From the NCBI RefSeq assembly GCF_023343835.1, contig NC_064438.1, forward strand, positions 58,366,578-58,430,577: a DNA stretch of 64,000 nucleotides, given 5' to 3'. The stretch is from Lagopus muta (lineage: Eukaryota; Chordata; Aves; Galliformes; Phasianidae). A program made the translations under genes and the position numbers. The notes under the pieces are model-generated. The model did not search any database. It saw nothing but the letters and a program-made list of their open reading frames with translations, and had not been told where the DNA came from. Shown here in pieces: positions 12,781 through 25,263 of this stretch; the first letter of the stretch is position 1, and each line of letters starts with the position of its first letter.

Positions 12781-15679
12781 AGTTGTACATCCCCTGCAGG
12801 CTGGAGTGCATCATGAAGCTTTGGATGTTTCCTATCTGGAAGGAGCAGTCCTCACCTTGGACACACACTTGTCTTTAAATCACAGCACTGTTTCTTCACC
12901 CCTAAGAACGGTTTGATCTACAGCACAGCACCTCAAAGTCTGTGTTTCATACCTTCCCCGGTGACAGACCTGCCCCAACAAGAATCTCACCCACTTTCTT
13001 GGAGAACACTGGGAAGATGGAACTATTATTATGGATGGTGACCAGGATTTAATTCCTAGAGCACTCAAAAACAAACAGCAAAGAAAAATCTCACAAATAG
13101 AAATATTAAGGCACAAGGACTGAAGTTGTAGTTGAGTTCCATGTTCACTTCCCAACCTCCAAAAGAAAACCTCAAAACCCAGCAAAAATCACCTGTTTCT
13201 TTGGCAAGCAGCAACTGGAGACCTTTCTTAAATCTGTGGCAGTGGAGTCCACAATCATATTGTTCTGCTGATGGAAATCCAACAGTCTTCTCCGTCACTA
13301 TTGTGGGTAGAGGACAGGCCACCGATGGGAATAGTTTCACAATTCTTTTATTGGAAGCATCTGTAGAAACCATAAAACAACAACTACAACAACAGCAACA
13401 CAAAGCCATGTTTTCTCACTTCTTTCCGAGCAAGGAGGGTGCCAGAGCAATTCTCCCCTCCCACCCCACTGCATGGTGGTTTCCTTTGTTCACATTTCAC
13501 TGCCTGCATCCAGCAGAGAGATTGATGGGCTGGTGCTGAGCTCAGGACATACTGCACAACTCTCCGGGGGCCTGAGCTTGACCATGTGGAATGGGGGTGC
13601 AGAAAAGCTCCCATAGCTTCAGGGAGGAGGAAATTTGAGGGAGGAAGGTTATTTTGGGCCAGATTCCAACAACTTCCACTGAACTGCAGCTCACCAAAAA
13701 TCAGACCCTGGTAGCAGATGAGACTCTTCATGGAGAACATGTCTGTGGGGCTTCTCACTCAGGGACACAATGCCTGGACCCAGACCGACATTCCCTACGC
13801 TCTCCTCTGATCCTGGGCCACATCCTAGTGACAAGAAGCCCATTTGTTTCAACGTCAGATGATTTCCCATCAGCAAAGGGCACCAGGAGCACTTGCCAGC
13901 CTTGCTGAGAGCAGCTTTTGGTAACACAAGCTCTGTTGAGACCTGACATGGAGCTCGGCAGAGCAAAGCCCAGAGGGGAGAAGTGGTTTGGGGGTGGGAT
14001 GTGAAGCACTGGGTGCACTTTTTGGCTTGGACACATGCTCTCAGTGTGATTTTCGGTAAGCTGTTACATCAGCCCTGAGTCACCCTACCCCAGCAAAGGG
14101 AGGACATGGCATTTCCTGACTTGTCAGGCTCTCTTTAGAAAGAAAGTCTCCTGCTTTGTGATGGGTGGGTGGAGGAGGCCTGAAAAACAAAGCAAAAAAA
14201 GAAGACAAAGAGCTAGCAGGAGAGCAGCTCAGCAAAAGCAACAACACTCTGAGCACGCAAGGTAATGCACATAAATATTCACAGTCTGTTTGACATCCAC
14301 CCCTACTCAAACCCCCAGTGATGTCCAAAAACTCATGCGAGCAGAGCTCCATTGCTCCTGGCAGTGGTGACAGCCATCAGAGCAGAGTTTATTGTCTCAA
14401 AAAGAGAAACAGACAAACACTTCTGCCTCTGCATGGCCTTCCCTCGGGGCTCAGACCCCAAATGCCTCCTGGGTCTGCTTTGACACTCACACAGCACCCA
14501 TTGCCACAGGACCCTGAGCCAAACTGAGTCCCACATGTACAAAACCAGCATTTTTCTAGCAATCTTATGTGCTCATGATAAACATAAACCAGTAAAACAA
14601 ACCCAAGTGAAACACAGACCGGGAAAAATGCAACCTATTAAAGCCATGGAGAAACTTTTTATTTTTTTTTTTCCCTGTTCTTGCTCTCATTTTGTTTGTC
14701 TAAATATACCTCCGGGCTCCTTCTCTTGGTTTAAGTGTGCTCTTTCATGGATGGTTTTCAATGTACGTTAAAGCCGCTGCCTGCTGCCAGCTCGGATTTT
14801 TGCACCGTGGTCTCGGCTTTCCGTTCTATTAAGACAAAGTGCTGGCACTGCTCTCCGGCCGAGAACATTGTTCATGGTACTGAGCAGCGATTTTCCATAT
14901 CTGACCGTCTCTGGGTTCACCCCAGGAGGAAGGGTGAGCCTGGTTTGTTAAGCTCTCGTTTCTCAGAGAGCAGCAACATCTGGAGCGTGGAGCAGGCTGC
15001 TGGCACGCCTCAGCAGAAAGGAATTCAGCACGGGGTGAGGTCTGCCCAGCTCCAGAGGTGTCACTGCAATCGGTTCTGGTGGCAGAGAAATAACGAAGCC
15101 CCTACATGAAACAGTACTAAAAGTGCATTTCGAGCTCTGTCGTGCCACTCGGGTTTTGTTTCATCTAACAGGGAGTCAGGAGGCCCAGAAACCACACAGC
15201 TCTTCATTTTCGCTATCTGAATCGACATTTTCCTCAAGAAAAGATTTTTACATTTCACAAAAGCTTGTTTCCCGTCTTGCCTACCTCAGTGGGTCAGCAA
15301 AAGAATCAAAGCTGGGCAGAGGATGAAGTCTAGCACTTGATTCCATTGGCACATTTCTAGTTGCCTTTGAGACACTCCCAAAAATGCATTCCCAGTGCAA
15401 CTGTCCCTTGGAATGGAAACTGCCTTTGGATGAAGATGGGCAGCGTGTGCCATGACCACCAATGTGGGCACCTATGGGGCACAGGGATCTTTTCTGCGTT
15501 TTGGCCAAGGTGAGAAGAGACACCATGAAACAAGCTGGTACTGCTCCAGGACACAACACCCCCAAGATCTCTACGTGAAACTCCATCATGTCGCACCTCT
15601 ACAGATATCCTCCTTTCCTCAGGTTCTTATCCATCCCAGATCCCACGTTAAGCTGACACATTTTCCCTCTCAATTTCAA
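12781..15679. other. intergenic, no gene recognised
   Basis: Unique sequence. Small frames of about 60-135 codons show no known domain. A CAA-rich patch lies near 13376-13401. Confidence 0.45.
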
Positions 15680-15730
15680 AGAACTGTCGAGGTTGGAAGA
15701 GACCTGTAAGATCCTCTAGTCTAGTATTGT
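15680..15730 (-). mobile_element. possible short CR1 tail fragment
   Basis: GTCGAGGTTGGAAGAGACC and TGTAAGATCCTCTAGTC resemble the CR1 block that follows the tail octamers, but the octamers themselves are missing and only about 50 bp are recognisable. Another repeat family or chance is possible. Confidence 0.4.
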
Positions 15731-17092
15731 CAGGACTATTCAGTTCAGAACTACGTGTACAACCCTTTACCAGATACTGCTTTCCAAGGCGATGCCGAGA
15801 GGTGGTAACTGAGCACCACCTCGTTTTTGGGACTCCACATGTGGGCTTGTAATTGTGCTTGCTGGAAAGCCAGCCCACCACCACAACAGGAGATAAAAGC
15901 CATCCAGCATGCAGCTCCTATCAGTTTATTTTGGCTGCCAAACCAAATGTGGAGATAATCTCTAATTAGAAGTGTTGCCTCTGTGACAGTGCAAAGCAGT
16001 AACAACAGGGGCATTTGTCTGAAGCGCGTGCTCCGCTCACATGGCTATTGAGCTATTGGAGTATTGATGAGAGCTCACGTCCTGATGAGCACTGGTGATG
16101 TTCGTGCTAATCTGGATTTAGATACAAAGGGAGAGCCTCAGATGTTCCACTCTCCACCTTTCCTGTATGCTGTGGTAACAATTAAGAAGATGCAGAAGTT
16201 GAAACTAATGCCTGTCTGCACTTGGTTTGGGGCAGGTCTGTGAGACATTTCAACTTGGAGAACTCCAAGTGCTGGAGTGCAGTCACTCAGGGTATTCTTT
16301 GCTCCCAGCAGCATTTATCCAGGGCCAACGTTCAGAGACTTTTAGACTTACAGAAATATTTGCAAAAATTAGTGTATCACTCCAAAAGCTTTCTGCTAAA
16401 ACCGTACCTCTTATTTTTGCATATTCCTGTATACAGAAATGATACTTGACTACAGAAGTTCAGGGTTACAAAAACCATGCAACTGAATGCATGGCAGCCC
16501 TTTCCTCCATCTCAAAGATGCTTCATTTCTTGCAGGAAGAATAACATTTTAATAATGCATGATGTTCTTATGGGTTTTATTACTATATATGCATGCAATC
16601 TTGCCTGAAAAGCTCATGTTCCCACTCATTGCTCTGTTTGTTTTGTAACAGAAATCTAGCATGCCCCCAACATCAGAAGAATACTTTAAAAAGAAAGAAA
16701 AGCTGGAACCTTCCAGCAACTTTTTAAGAAATAACATCTCTTTCTGTGATGACAATGTGATTTTAAGGTACAACATTCTCAAGGCCTACCAAGCCTAGAA
16801 ATCATTACTCCATCGAATGAGGATCTCTGGTTTGAAGCCTGGGGGACCAGGCCTGCTCTCAAGAAGTATAAAGCTATCGGTTTCCTCCTCTGTGCCAAAT
16901 GCTGTCAGTACTGCGGCCCCTTGCCAGAGCACATCGCTGCACACCAGGCAGAAAAGAAAACCAAGAGTGAAAACAAAATGGCCAAACCCCTCCAGGCCCT
17001 TGGCTGAAGCTCCACAGGGTCAACAGAGGCCAGGAGACAAACGTGAGATTGATTTCTCCCCACCTGCAAGAATCAGTCTGATTATTTCTGAG
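15731..17092. other. intergenic, no gene recognised
   Basis: Unique, mildly AT-rich sequence with no supported gene. It precedes the mariner copy. Confidence 0.45.
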
Positions 17093-18218
17093 GGTTGCTC
17101 TGAAAGTAATGCCTCCTATTTTATGTTGTCAGAGGTGGATGCTGCTGTGATGGCAATAGAGGTTGGATCTTCCTGACGATGTTCCATTCCATTTGGTGAC
17201 AGATGGCAGTAGAGGGGCACTCTGACAAAATGGTATCTGACATGGAAGTGTGGCTGAAGCAAAGATGTGTCTGAATTCCTCAATGCAGAAAAAAAAATTG
17301 CACTTATTGATGTGCATCAACACTCACTGAACATTAACAGAAACCAAACAGTGGATGTGATCGCAGTGAGGCAATGTGTGGTGCATCTCAGCTTCAGTCC
17401 ATTGGAAACAATGATAACAATGTTGGAATATTGCAAAGATTGCACCAGGTGGTGCAACCACCTATGAATGCTCATGCAAGAACAGAAAGAACCTTATGCA
17501 AATTTGTAAGGTCCTATTGACCCACAAGACTGATAGTGAGAGTTTCCTGGATCACATCATTCCTGGTGGCAAGACATGATGTCACCACTACCAACCAGTG
17601 TCAGAATGGCAGCCCATGGAGTGGCAATGTGAATTCCCCCATCGAAGAACAAGTTCAGGACACAATACTCAGCTGGCGAAGTGATGTGCACTGTCTCTTG
17701 GGGTAGGAAAGGGGTGGGTGATCATTCTGGTTTTCCTGGAACCCAGACAAACCATCATCTCTGACTGCTACATCATGATGCTGACTAAGCTGAAGGCTCA
17801 GACTTTCAGAGTCAGATCAGAGAAGATAACTTCTCTTTTCCCAGGCCCTATATTAGTTCAAAGGCTGTGGAGCACACTGCCAGTCTTGGCTGGACTGTCC
17901 TACCACACCCATTGCTGTAGTCTGAATTTGGTGCCTTCTGACTTATGTCTGTTTGATGAAAGATGGACTGTCTGGGCAACATTTTCCTAGCAATTCATAA
18001 GGGTGAATTAGGGGGTGGGGTCACCTCCACTGGTGCAGATTTGTGTGAGCATGGTGCGTGGGTTCTTGTTCACGGCTGGTGATAATGCAGAACTCATGGT
18101 GGTGGAGGCTATGCTGAAAAATAGTGCTTTGTAGGTGAATATTTGCTCCATCACATAGTGCTATTGTGCTCTTTGTATCTGCTTAGTTTCCACATAAACA
18201 AGTAGGAAACAACCTATG
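17093..18218 (+). mobile_element. decayed mariner (Galluhop-like) DNA transposon
   Basis: The left end reads GTTGCTCTGAAAGTAATGCC, which matches the terminal inverted repeat I recall for the chicken mariner Galluhop. The interior keeps mariner-transposase traces: EFLNAEKKIALIDVHQ near 17273 and FLEPRQTIISD near 17730 (the family has a LEPxQTIxSD-like block), then LVPSDLCLF near 17932 in place of the usual APSDxxLF. Several frame changes and stops break the gene, and the region expected to hold the second catalytic aspartate block (HDNARPH-like) is garbled between 17840 and 17900. At the right end, the final terminal repeat is largely gone: it reads AGTAGGAAACAACC where a GGCATTACTTT core is expected. 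About 1.1 kb in all, close to full length for the family but inactive. Confidence 0.8.
17267..17990 (+). pseudogene. mariner transposase remnant
   Basis: Pieces of a cut-and-paste transposase: an N-terminal part (EFLNAEKKIALIDVHQ, QTVDVIAVRQ) and a C-terminal catalytic-domain part (FLEPRQTIISD, LTKLKAQTFRVRSEK). Mariner transposases are about 340-350 residues in a single frame; here no intact piece exceeds about 90 codons. The DD34D catalytic set cannot be recovered in frame, so it is a dead gene inside the element at 17093-18218. Family assignment is from remembered motifs, not a search. Confidence 0.7.
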
Positions 18219-18949
18219 TAAATCAGACTTTAAAAGTCCTCAGTACTTACTTACTGTTAATACATTTACACTTCTTTAGAAACCAGACAAAGTCTAGTGC
18301 CCCTCAAGTGACTACATCAAGGGACAAACCAAGTCTATCTCAGCTTGGTAGCAGCAATGGAAATGACCAAGGCTGGTTCTTCTGCAGGAGTTGCCCCGTG
18401 GTAGCATGCTCTTGGCTACCCCAAGCTAAAAGCTGTGTTTGAAACACCTGACTGCAACCAATTCTTTCCAGTGAAATCATGTGAAAGCAGAACAAACAAC
18501 TTTCTTCCTAATAAAAGCAAGGCCTTCAGGACTGACGGAGCCAACAAGTTAATCAAGTTTCCTACTAAACAGGAAGTTGTGGGACTGTGGCAGGAGGAGC
18601 AGAACTGCATTTCAGCTAGAGCAAGAGCAGAGAGGAATAATATAAATTAAAATTATTAAGGAGAATTGTAACATAGCATATTCTCTTACAAGGGTTTAAT
18701 AAGGAGAATAGACTCACTGCTTGTTCCATTCTGCTATGCGTAGGGCAGTTTCCACTTTCTAGGATTTGCACTAGGTTTTCCTGTCCTCAGATGGGTGCAT
18801 CTGTGTCACTCGGTGCATCTCACAGTGGTGGTGATAGGTCAAATCAAGGAGAGCAAAAAAAAAAAAAGAAAAAAGAAAAGAAAAATCAGAACATGGCGAC
18901 CTCATAGAGGGTCTGCAGGCACAGACTCCTGCCTTACACCTTTACCTGG
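18219..18949. other. intergenic, no gene recognised
   Basis: Unique sequence between the mariner and a CR1 tail. An A-rich run with scattered G occurs at 18856-18886, just upstream of the CR1. Confidence 0.45.
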
Positions 18950-19060
18950 TGTAGGGAACCTGCTTTGGCAGTGGGGTTGGACTCGATGATCTCTGGAGGT
19001 CCCTCCCAACCCCTACAATTCTGTGATTCTGTGATTCTGTAATTCTGTAATTCTGTAATC
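18950..19060 (+). mobile_element. CR1 LINE 3' tail with long octamer array
   Basis: GGGGTTGGACTCGATGATCTC and GGAGGTCCCTCCCAACC are the standard CR1 3' end. They are followed by five tandem ATTCTGTG/ATTCTGTA octamers (19018-19058), the characteristic CR1 terminus. The preserved array and low divergence suggest a younger insertion than most others here. Confidence 0.95.
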
Positions 19061-19659
19061 ATGTCATTGCTGCAGATTATATAACCCCACTTTGTTCCTA
19101 GCTACCAAGCAGTGCTGTGGGACATGCGTTCATGTGAAAATAAGCCCAGCCAGACATGGAGATATATACAAAATGGATGATTCATTGTAATTGTTGCACT
19201 GGAATTGCTCGACAAAGAGACAGGAGGAAGCTGCTGATTATCAGACACCTCAAGAAAGACCAGAGATACACAGGAATTTAATCTTACAGTCACTGTGGAC
19301 GTGTGAATTTTCATCCACAGAATAATAGGCAAGCCTGTGAAAAAGAAATGAAGAAAAGCATGCTCATTAGATTCAAAATAACTGGAAAAAGTTGCGTATC
19401 CACCAATTCAAAAAGGGTGGAAGTCACTGAGTCACACCGGCTGAGACCATTGAATAGGTCAACCACGAGCACCCGGAGGTTCTAATGGGCTCTACACGCT
19501 TTATAGGGTGAAATGCTTTCATAATCCTTTGAATTAGCAAAGCCCTGAAGACAGAAGGGACCACAGAGAAAGCACCTGGTTCATCTGCTGGTTATCGCCC
19601 TTCTGTTCCTTGGGACTTTGCTTTACTCAGGGAAAGCAGCCTCATTGAACCCTCAGTAC

Positions 19660-19960
19660 ACCGAGTGACTTGTAAGTGTAAGTATTTGTTGGATCAAAGT
19701 ATGCATTACTTCAAAAGCATAAAATGCCTAGATATTGAAGGCAATAAATCTTTCTCTGTAAAATACATGCATATATAATTTATACGATAAGCTTAATACG
19801 GAGATTTTCGTGTCGGCTTCCCACGGACATGAGATACAGGCATTTATGTTCCTGAAGAGTGAGTCTGTCTGTCCGCTCTCCATCCCAAAGAAAATAACTT
19901 TTGAGCTCATTAGCCAGTTTCAACGAATTCTGGCAGAAGGATAAAGGTCCTGAGGGTACC
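19660..19960. promoter_or_regulatory. candidate conserved noncoding element
   Basis: Repeat-free AT-rich block that retains CpGs (ATACGATAAGC, AATACGGAGATTTTCGTG, CAACGAATTC). An ATCAAAG core at 19693-19699 fits a TCF/LEF site and is followed at once by TATGCATTAC, a POU-like AT-rich core. No coding potential is seen. The regulatory role is inferred. Confidence 0.3.
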
Positions 19961-20721
19961 GAGTTCCCACGTGCTTTGTGGTGGTAGGTGGCCAGGTAGG
20001 TGTGGCAGGTTTACTGATGCTTGCCGTGAAGGAACAGCATCAGCACAGACACAGCACTTTCTTAGAGAATCCCCAAAGGCCTCATGAATGCCCAGGCAGA
20101 CATGGAGTAAAGAAAGCTTCAGTCCAAATTCACCTCTTAGTGGACATCATCAGAAAAACCAAAGCACGGAACTGAAAATAAGTGCTGCCCTGTTCTTTTC
20201 CTGCTTGTGAAACCGCTCATTTGTCCCTCTCTGTAGGTCACGGTGGTACCCTCAGAGCACCTTCACATCACAGCCAGCAATTCTACACGTACTGCTTTTG
20301 CTTCTTCCCGTTTAATGGGAGCCCCATTGCATTTTTATGCCTTAGCTCTCTGCTCATAACTGTCAGGCTATCTCCTAACATATGGAAACAATTCATTTTC
20401 TTTGTCATCATTTGGATCTGAAACGAGGGTACTCTGAAATGCAGCTATACACGAATTTCCCTGAACTAATTACATAATATTTATCCTATTTTCTTTAAAG
20501 TAATACTCGCTAGCTAAGAAATGAAGAACTGCATTGCTTATAATAAACTCTGCATGCTACATTGTAATCTAAACTGTACAGTTATATATGGTGAAGAACT
20601 AAAAGGTTTGAGTTATTCCCCTTGGCAAACATTTTTTTAAGGATTGCTTAAATAAGCAGTACAGAAACCAGATGTCATTTGGTAAGAGTATCTGAATGAC
20701 CAAAAATTTGCTGTCTGGGTA

Positions 20722-20766
20722 TTTTTTTCTTTCTTTCTTTCTTTCTTTCTTTTTTTTTTTTTTTCC
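20722..20766. repeat. (TTTC)n microsatellite with poly-T
   Basis: Six or more CTTT units followed by a run of about 16 T. Simple sequence repeat. Confidence 0.9.
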
Positions 20767-21939
20767 CCTTTATAAAAACATGAGAAATTCTTTGGATTTA
20801 TATCATATTTAGCAGCTGTGAAACAGTGCAAACATCTGTTTGTACCTACAGGGAGCTGACCTACAGGGTCCCCATCTCTTAATCACCAAGCAACAAGCCA
20901 GTCTCATATACATCGTTTATTGTTTTCTTTTCAGCTGCCTCCTGCACTTCAAAGTTTTTATACTCTCATGTTCTGTTATCGTGGCAAGAGGGACAGTCCA
21001 TTTGTTATAAGCCCAGATCACTGCAACCACCCATCGAAACTGCCATAAAGCACCCAGAACTGCCCCTCAGTGTTCTCAGCAGCCATACTTGGCGTGTCCT
21101 TACAAAAACTGTTGCTTCTTTTTTTCTTCTTTTGTCCTTCCAGTGTTGTTGGATTATTTATTTTAACTTAAAGACTGGAAGAAAAGAAGATGAAAAGGAA
21201 CAGAAGTCTCTCTTTATGGCTCGTTCTGTTGTGGGAAGAGGGGCTGACAAGACAGCTCCATGAGGTCCTACCCACCCTATTTTTCTAGGTGTCTATGATT
21301 GTTATCACAAGCCTGGTATTTCCTACGTCCAAACAGCATCCCAATCAGCACAGAGTAGGGAAATAGGGTGACTTTATTGGCTGTCCCCCTCCAAAGAAGC
21401 TCTCCTGCCACATGTATGCACAACACCACACCTAAATTAGATCCCAGCCTCCTTCAGGGCTTTTAACGCAAGGCAGAGGAGGGAAAGGGAATTCACTCAA
21501 GAGAAATGTTTTGCCCTCTCTTTACAGCATTACTTACACACACACACACCATCCTTCAGTGATTTAGCCAGGAGCAAAATTTTTCAGCCTCTGCGATAAT
21601 CTCTCCCCTTTTTTCCCTAATGGAATATTGACCTTGGGACCTTGATTTTTATGCAGTGAGAGAAAGGTGCAAACAGCGGGAAAGAAAAGATTTGTGAGCC
21701 TTGGACATGAGAGTGGAATCAGCACTCCCAGATATACTATGGGAGCTTAAACTGTACTCTGAACTAAGTCTGAAAACAAATGGGGAACACTGTATGATTC
21801 CATCCCATTACAGTACAAATAAATCATTTCTGGAAATCTAAAACAAATGGCCCAAGCTCAGCTCTACGGATGATCCAAATGCAAAAAAGCTGCTAATTCT
21901 AAAAGGCAGATGCAAGTAACCAATTAAGCAAGAATGCAG

Positions 21940-21970
<31 letters not shown>
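21940..21970. repeat. A(31) homopolymer
   Basis: An uninterrupted run of 31 A. No retroposed gene or LINE body is recognisable just upstream, and no flanking direct repeats were noticed, so it is recorded only as a homopolymer. Confidence 0.9.
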
Positions 21971-21972
<2 letters not shown>

Positions 21973-22515
21973 AGGAGTGTAACTTGTTTAGCAGGAAGAT
22001 GTTAAGGCCACAGAAGTGGGTCTTCCAATCACCTTTTTTGGTATTCCTGAGCAAACATTCTTTTTTGCTTACGTTAATATGGAATGTATTATGACAACGT
22101 TCTTATGGATATCCATGCCTTTTGTCTATCAGTACTTGCAGATACATTCAAAACAGCTGCAAATATTTTTTAAATTATGTAAAAGTCTCAAACACTTTGA
22201 AAAGAATATTAATATCCCTTTAAAACAGCAGTGTATTATATTAAATTAGGGGTAGGAATTTAGAGAACAAAAAAATATGTTGTTAGCGTTAACGTTTCCA
22301 CTGTTCTCAAATGCAGTCATCTTAGATAAGGATTAGTCTTATTTGGGTTAAATTTAAAAGAGTTATGGTGTTTGCACATTTAGATGACAAAGCAGATAAT
22401 CACATATATAGATTACAAGGAAAGGTTTGTGTTCACAAAGCTCAGCAGGTTTTCTTTCGCTGTTTGTACACACAGATATCTCTATCTATAACCTCTCTCT
22501 ACAGCTCATCTCTTA

Positions 22516-23010
22516 TCACAGAATCCTAGGATCATAGGATGGCTTGGGGTGGAAGGGACCTCAACGATCATCTGGTTCCAAGCCCACTGCCACAGGCAGA
22601 GTTGCCAAGCACTACACAGACACCAGCCCAGGCTGCCCAGGGCCCCATCCATCCTGGCCTTGAACACCTCCAGGGATGGACGGGGCATCACAGCCTCTCT
22701 GGGCAGCTGTTCCAGCACCTCACTGCTCTCACAGCACACAACTTCCCCCTGACATCCAACCTCCATCTGCCCTCCCTCCACTCCAAACCATTTCCCCTTG
22801 TCCTGCTGCCATCTCCCCTTTCCAAGAGCTGACTCCCCTCCTGTCTGCAGGCTCCCTTCAGGTACTGCAGGCTGCACCGAGGTCACCCCACAGCCTTCTT
22901 TTCTCCAGGCTGAACAAGCCCAGCTCCCTCACCCGTCTTCATAGGGGAAGTGCTCCAGCCCTCTGATCATCTTCGTGGTCCTCCTCTGGACCCTCTCCAA
23001 CAGCTCCATC
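22516..23010 (-). mobile_element. CR1 LINE fragment, longest in window
   Basis: About 495 bp of CR1 in minus orientation. The tail is tcacagaatcctaggatc, then GGCTTGGGGTGGAAGGGACC, the ACACCTCCAGGGATGG block, CCATTTCCCCTTGTCCTG, and GGCTGAACAAGCCCAGCTCC, ending at GGACCCTCTCCAACAGCTCC. The last blocks lie toward the end of CR1 ORF2, so this copy reaches further 5' than the others. Reading frames inside it are shadows of LINE sequence. Confidence 0.95.
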
Positions 23011-24343
23011 AATTTTCATCCATGCAGCTATAAAATAATTCTTGGAGAGAATTTCAAAGAACCTCTCTACCATCCTCCAGTGATGGCTTATTACAATCTG
23101 CAACAAGGAGGAGGCTGCTCTGGGGCACAAGCAGCAAAATACATCCTCTCTTCCATACTCTTTGGGGAGGGACAAATATTAATTAGTGCTTTTCCCTGGT
23201 GCATGAGAGCAATGCTATTGTAACCCAGAAGCACTGGCACTACATAAGACCACCGCACAACTACAAGTACAGGACCATGGGAAACCCCCAGAAGTCATTG
23301 CAGCTTTCCACACAGCATTTGGGAACCATTTGCTCCACAAAAACAGGAGGACTGGCAAACTGACCCAGAGTCCAGCATAAAAGAGAAACAACAGTGAGAA
23401 AGAAACCAGGAGAGCTAAGAAAACATGTTGCAAAATAATCCTGAAAATGTGTGCATATGCAGAAGTGATTGCAACTTGGAAATGTGTTTCCTGGCTCTTA
23501 AGCCAACCATTGTTTTTAGTTTTAAGAGATGCCCAAAGTGTAACTTGGAGGTAGCGTATGTTCTGCAAGCAAGGATCCAGTCTTTCTTCTGGCCATTTCT
23601 TTTGTTATGGCCTGCAATATCATTTCTTTTTGTTTGATGTGTGCAGCTCCATTTGCAGACTTCTAGCCTTGATAAACAACATGACAAATAACAGAAAGGA
23701 CGGGGAAAAGAGGAAAGAATAAAGCTGATCCATGTGCTAACTCTGCTGATGGGGACTTATGGACTGTTATTACATTTCATTTTTTGCTAGGATTAAACAG
23801 CTAATAAATATAGATTTCATGTCCCATAAATAACATTGTGTTTGTCAGCTCACTCAAAGAATAATCGATAGTTAGTGCAAGAGATTTTCCAGTATGATGA
23901 AATAAGCTCTACGTTTACTTTTTCCAGAGATACCTATGAGTTCTCCATTTGATGTTGTCCCTATCTAAAATATCAGCTATGCTCTCCCCAAAACCACCTC
24001 GAGTGACCTAAATGTTGGCAGCTGGGTGCCTTCAAAACTTCTGGAAATAAGACCCGGACCTAAATAATTCCTGCATCTGTGGAAAAATGAAAAGCCACTT
24101 GGAAACCGCTTGGAAAATCAGGATATAAGGCTTGGTCAGAAGCTGCCATCCATCCTGGGCTGTCTCCCAGTGCCTAGTGCTTGCTTGGAGTTCATCATGA
24201 GAGAGCAGCTTGTGGATATAAAAGTCTTGGTGCTGTCAGCCCCTTCTGACACAGGCGTTGCCTCTCTGCCAGGCCCATGGGTTACAGGTCTTGGAAATAT
24301 GAAACCATTCTCCACACTGCTGCAAGCTGCAAAATGCATAGTG
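23011..24343. other. intergenic with candidate element
   Basis: No gene recognised. AT-rich unique sequence, with the block at 23700-23960 noted separately. Confidence 0.45.
23700..23960. promoter_or_regulatory. candidate conserved noncoding element
   Basis: AT-rich, repeat-free block with AACAGCTAATAAATATAG near 23797, GAATAATCGATAGTTAG near 23859 and CTCTACGTTTAC near 23908. No coding potential. The call rests on texture and locus context only. Confidence 0.22.
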
Positions 24344-24480
24344 TCACAGAATCATAGAATCACAGAGTGGCTTGAGTTGGAAGGGACCCTTAAAGGCCAC
24401 CTGGTCCCACTCCTCTGCAGTGCACAGAGACACCCACAGCTCCATCAGGTGCTCAGAGCCCCATCCAGCCTGGCCATGCT
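24344..24480 (-). mobile_element. CR1 LINE 3' fragment
   Basis: Inverted tail tcacagaatcatagaatcac, then GAGTTGGAAGGGACCCTTAAAG, CAGTGCACAGAGACACCCAC and CCCATCCAGCCTGGCC. Little diverged; same type as the copy at 43579. Confidence 0.9.
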
Positions 24481-25087
24481 GTGTGCAAAGCATTTACACT
24501 GACCTGCACTGAGAGCAGGTTCATGGGACAGTTGTCTCTGCTAAAAACACGGGAGATGTTCACTTTACTAGTGTTGGAGAATGAGCCTCTGAATTTATCC
24601 TCTGATTGATCCGGGATTTGAAGAATGGTAGCCCTGACAAAATTATCTCTTAACGATCAGATAATTCTATGGTGGCCGTTGTGCCCATACCTCACTGTGC
24701 ATGGATTTCACGAATGAAAACCTGCTGCAGGGGGGTTGGTATGGCCCTGTGTCTCACCTGAGGGCACAGAGCTTCTCAGACGCAGGTGAAGTGCCTCAGT
24801 TCCACCTGCCATCCCCACTCACCTCGTTTTAGAGCAGCCTGGATGGTCACCATGTATTTTTGCATGCCTCTCCTCGCTGTTTTCCTCCATCCAACACCTT
24901 GCAAGGAGCCCACAGAACCTGAGCAGCCTCCCTCCTTCCCATCAGGCCCTGACTCGGCTCCAGTCTCTTGATGGTCCAAGCAGCAGATCTGCCTCATCCC
25001 TCTGCTCTCACTAATGGAAGGTTTCTGCAGATGGCTCTGAGCTCAGCTTCTGGTCCTCGCCCCCTTTGTCACAATAAGTCAGTGAAG
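24481..25087. other. intergenic, no gene recognised
   Basis: Unique sequence between two oppositely oriented CR1 tails. Nothing else is seen. Confidence 0.45.
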
Positions 25088-25263
25088 CACAGCACAGGCT
25101 GCCCAGAGAGGCAGTGCTGCCCCATCCCTGCACACAGCCAAGGTCAGGGGATGGGCTGTGAGCACGGATGGAGCTGTGGGTGTCCCTGTGCACTGCAGGC
25201 AGTGGGACCAGATGGTGTTTAGGAGTTCCTTCCAACTCAAACCATTCTGTGATTCTGTGATTT
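25088..25263 (+). mobile_element. CR1 LINE 3' fragment
   Basis: CACAGGCTGCCCAGAGAGGC, CCCATCCCTGCACACAGCC, GGAGCTGTGGGTGTCCCTG and the tail CCATTCTGTGATTCTGTGA. Plus orientation; same subfamily as 58313. Confidence 0.9.

Larger units (their letters stand above)
19061..22515. other. intergenic, CR1-free, with candidate element
   Basis: No gene recognised. Contains the candidate element at 19660-19960, a (TTTC)n/T tract at 20722-20766, a short (CA)n at about 21537-21549 and an uninterrupted run of 31 A at 21940-21970. Confidence 0.45.

Noticed and set aside
21900-21970. Processed pseudogene ending in A(31)
   Set aside because: The bases upstream do not resemble an mRNA 3' end: no clear AATAAA at the right distance, no recognisable gene body and no obvious target-site duplications.
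22506-22966. Several 67-126 codon frames at 22.5-23.0 kb
   Set aside because: They lie inside the minus-oriented CR1 fragment and are LINE sequence read in various frames.
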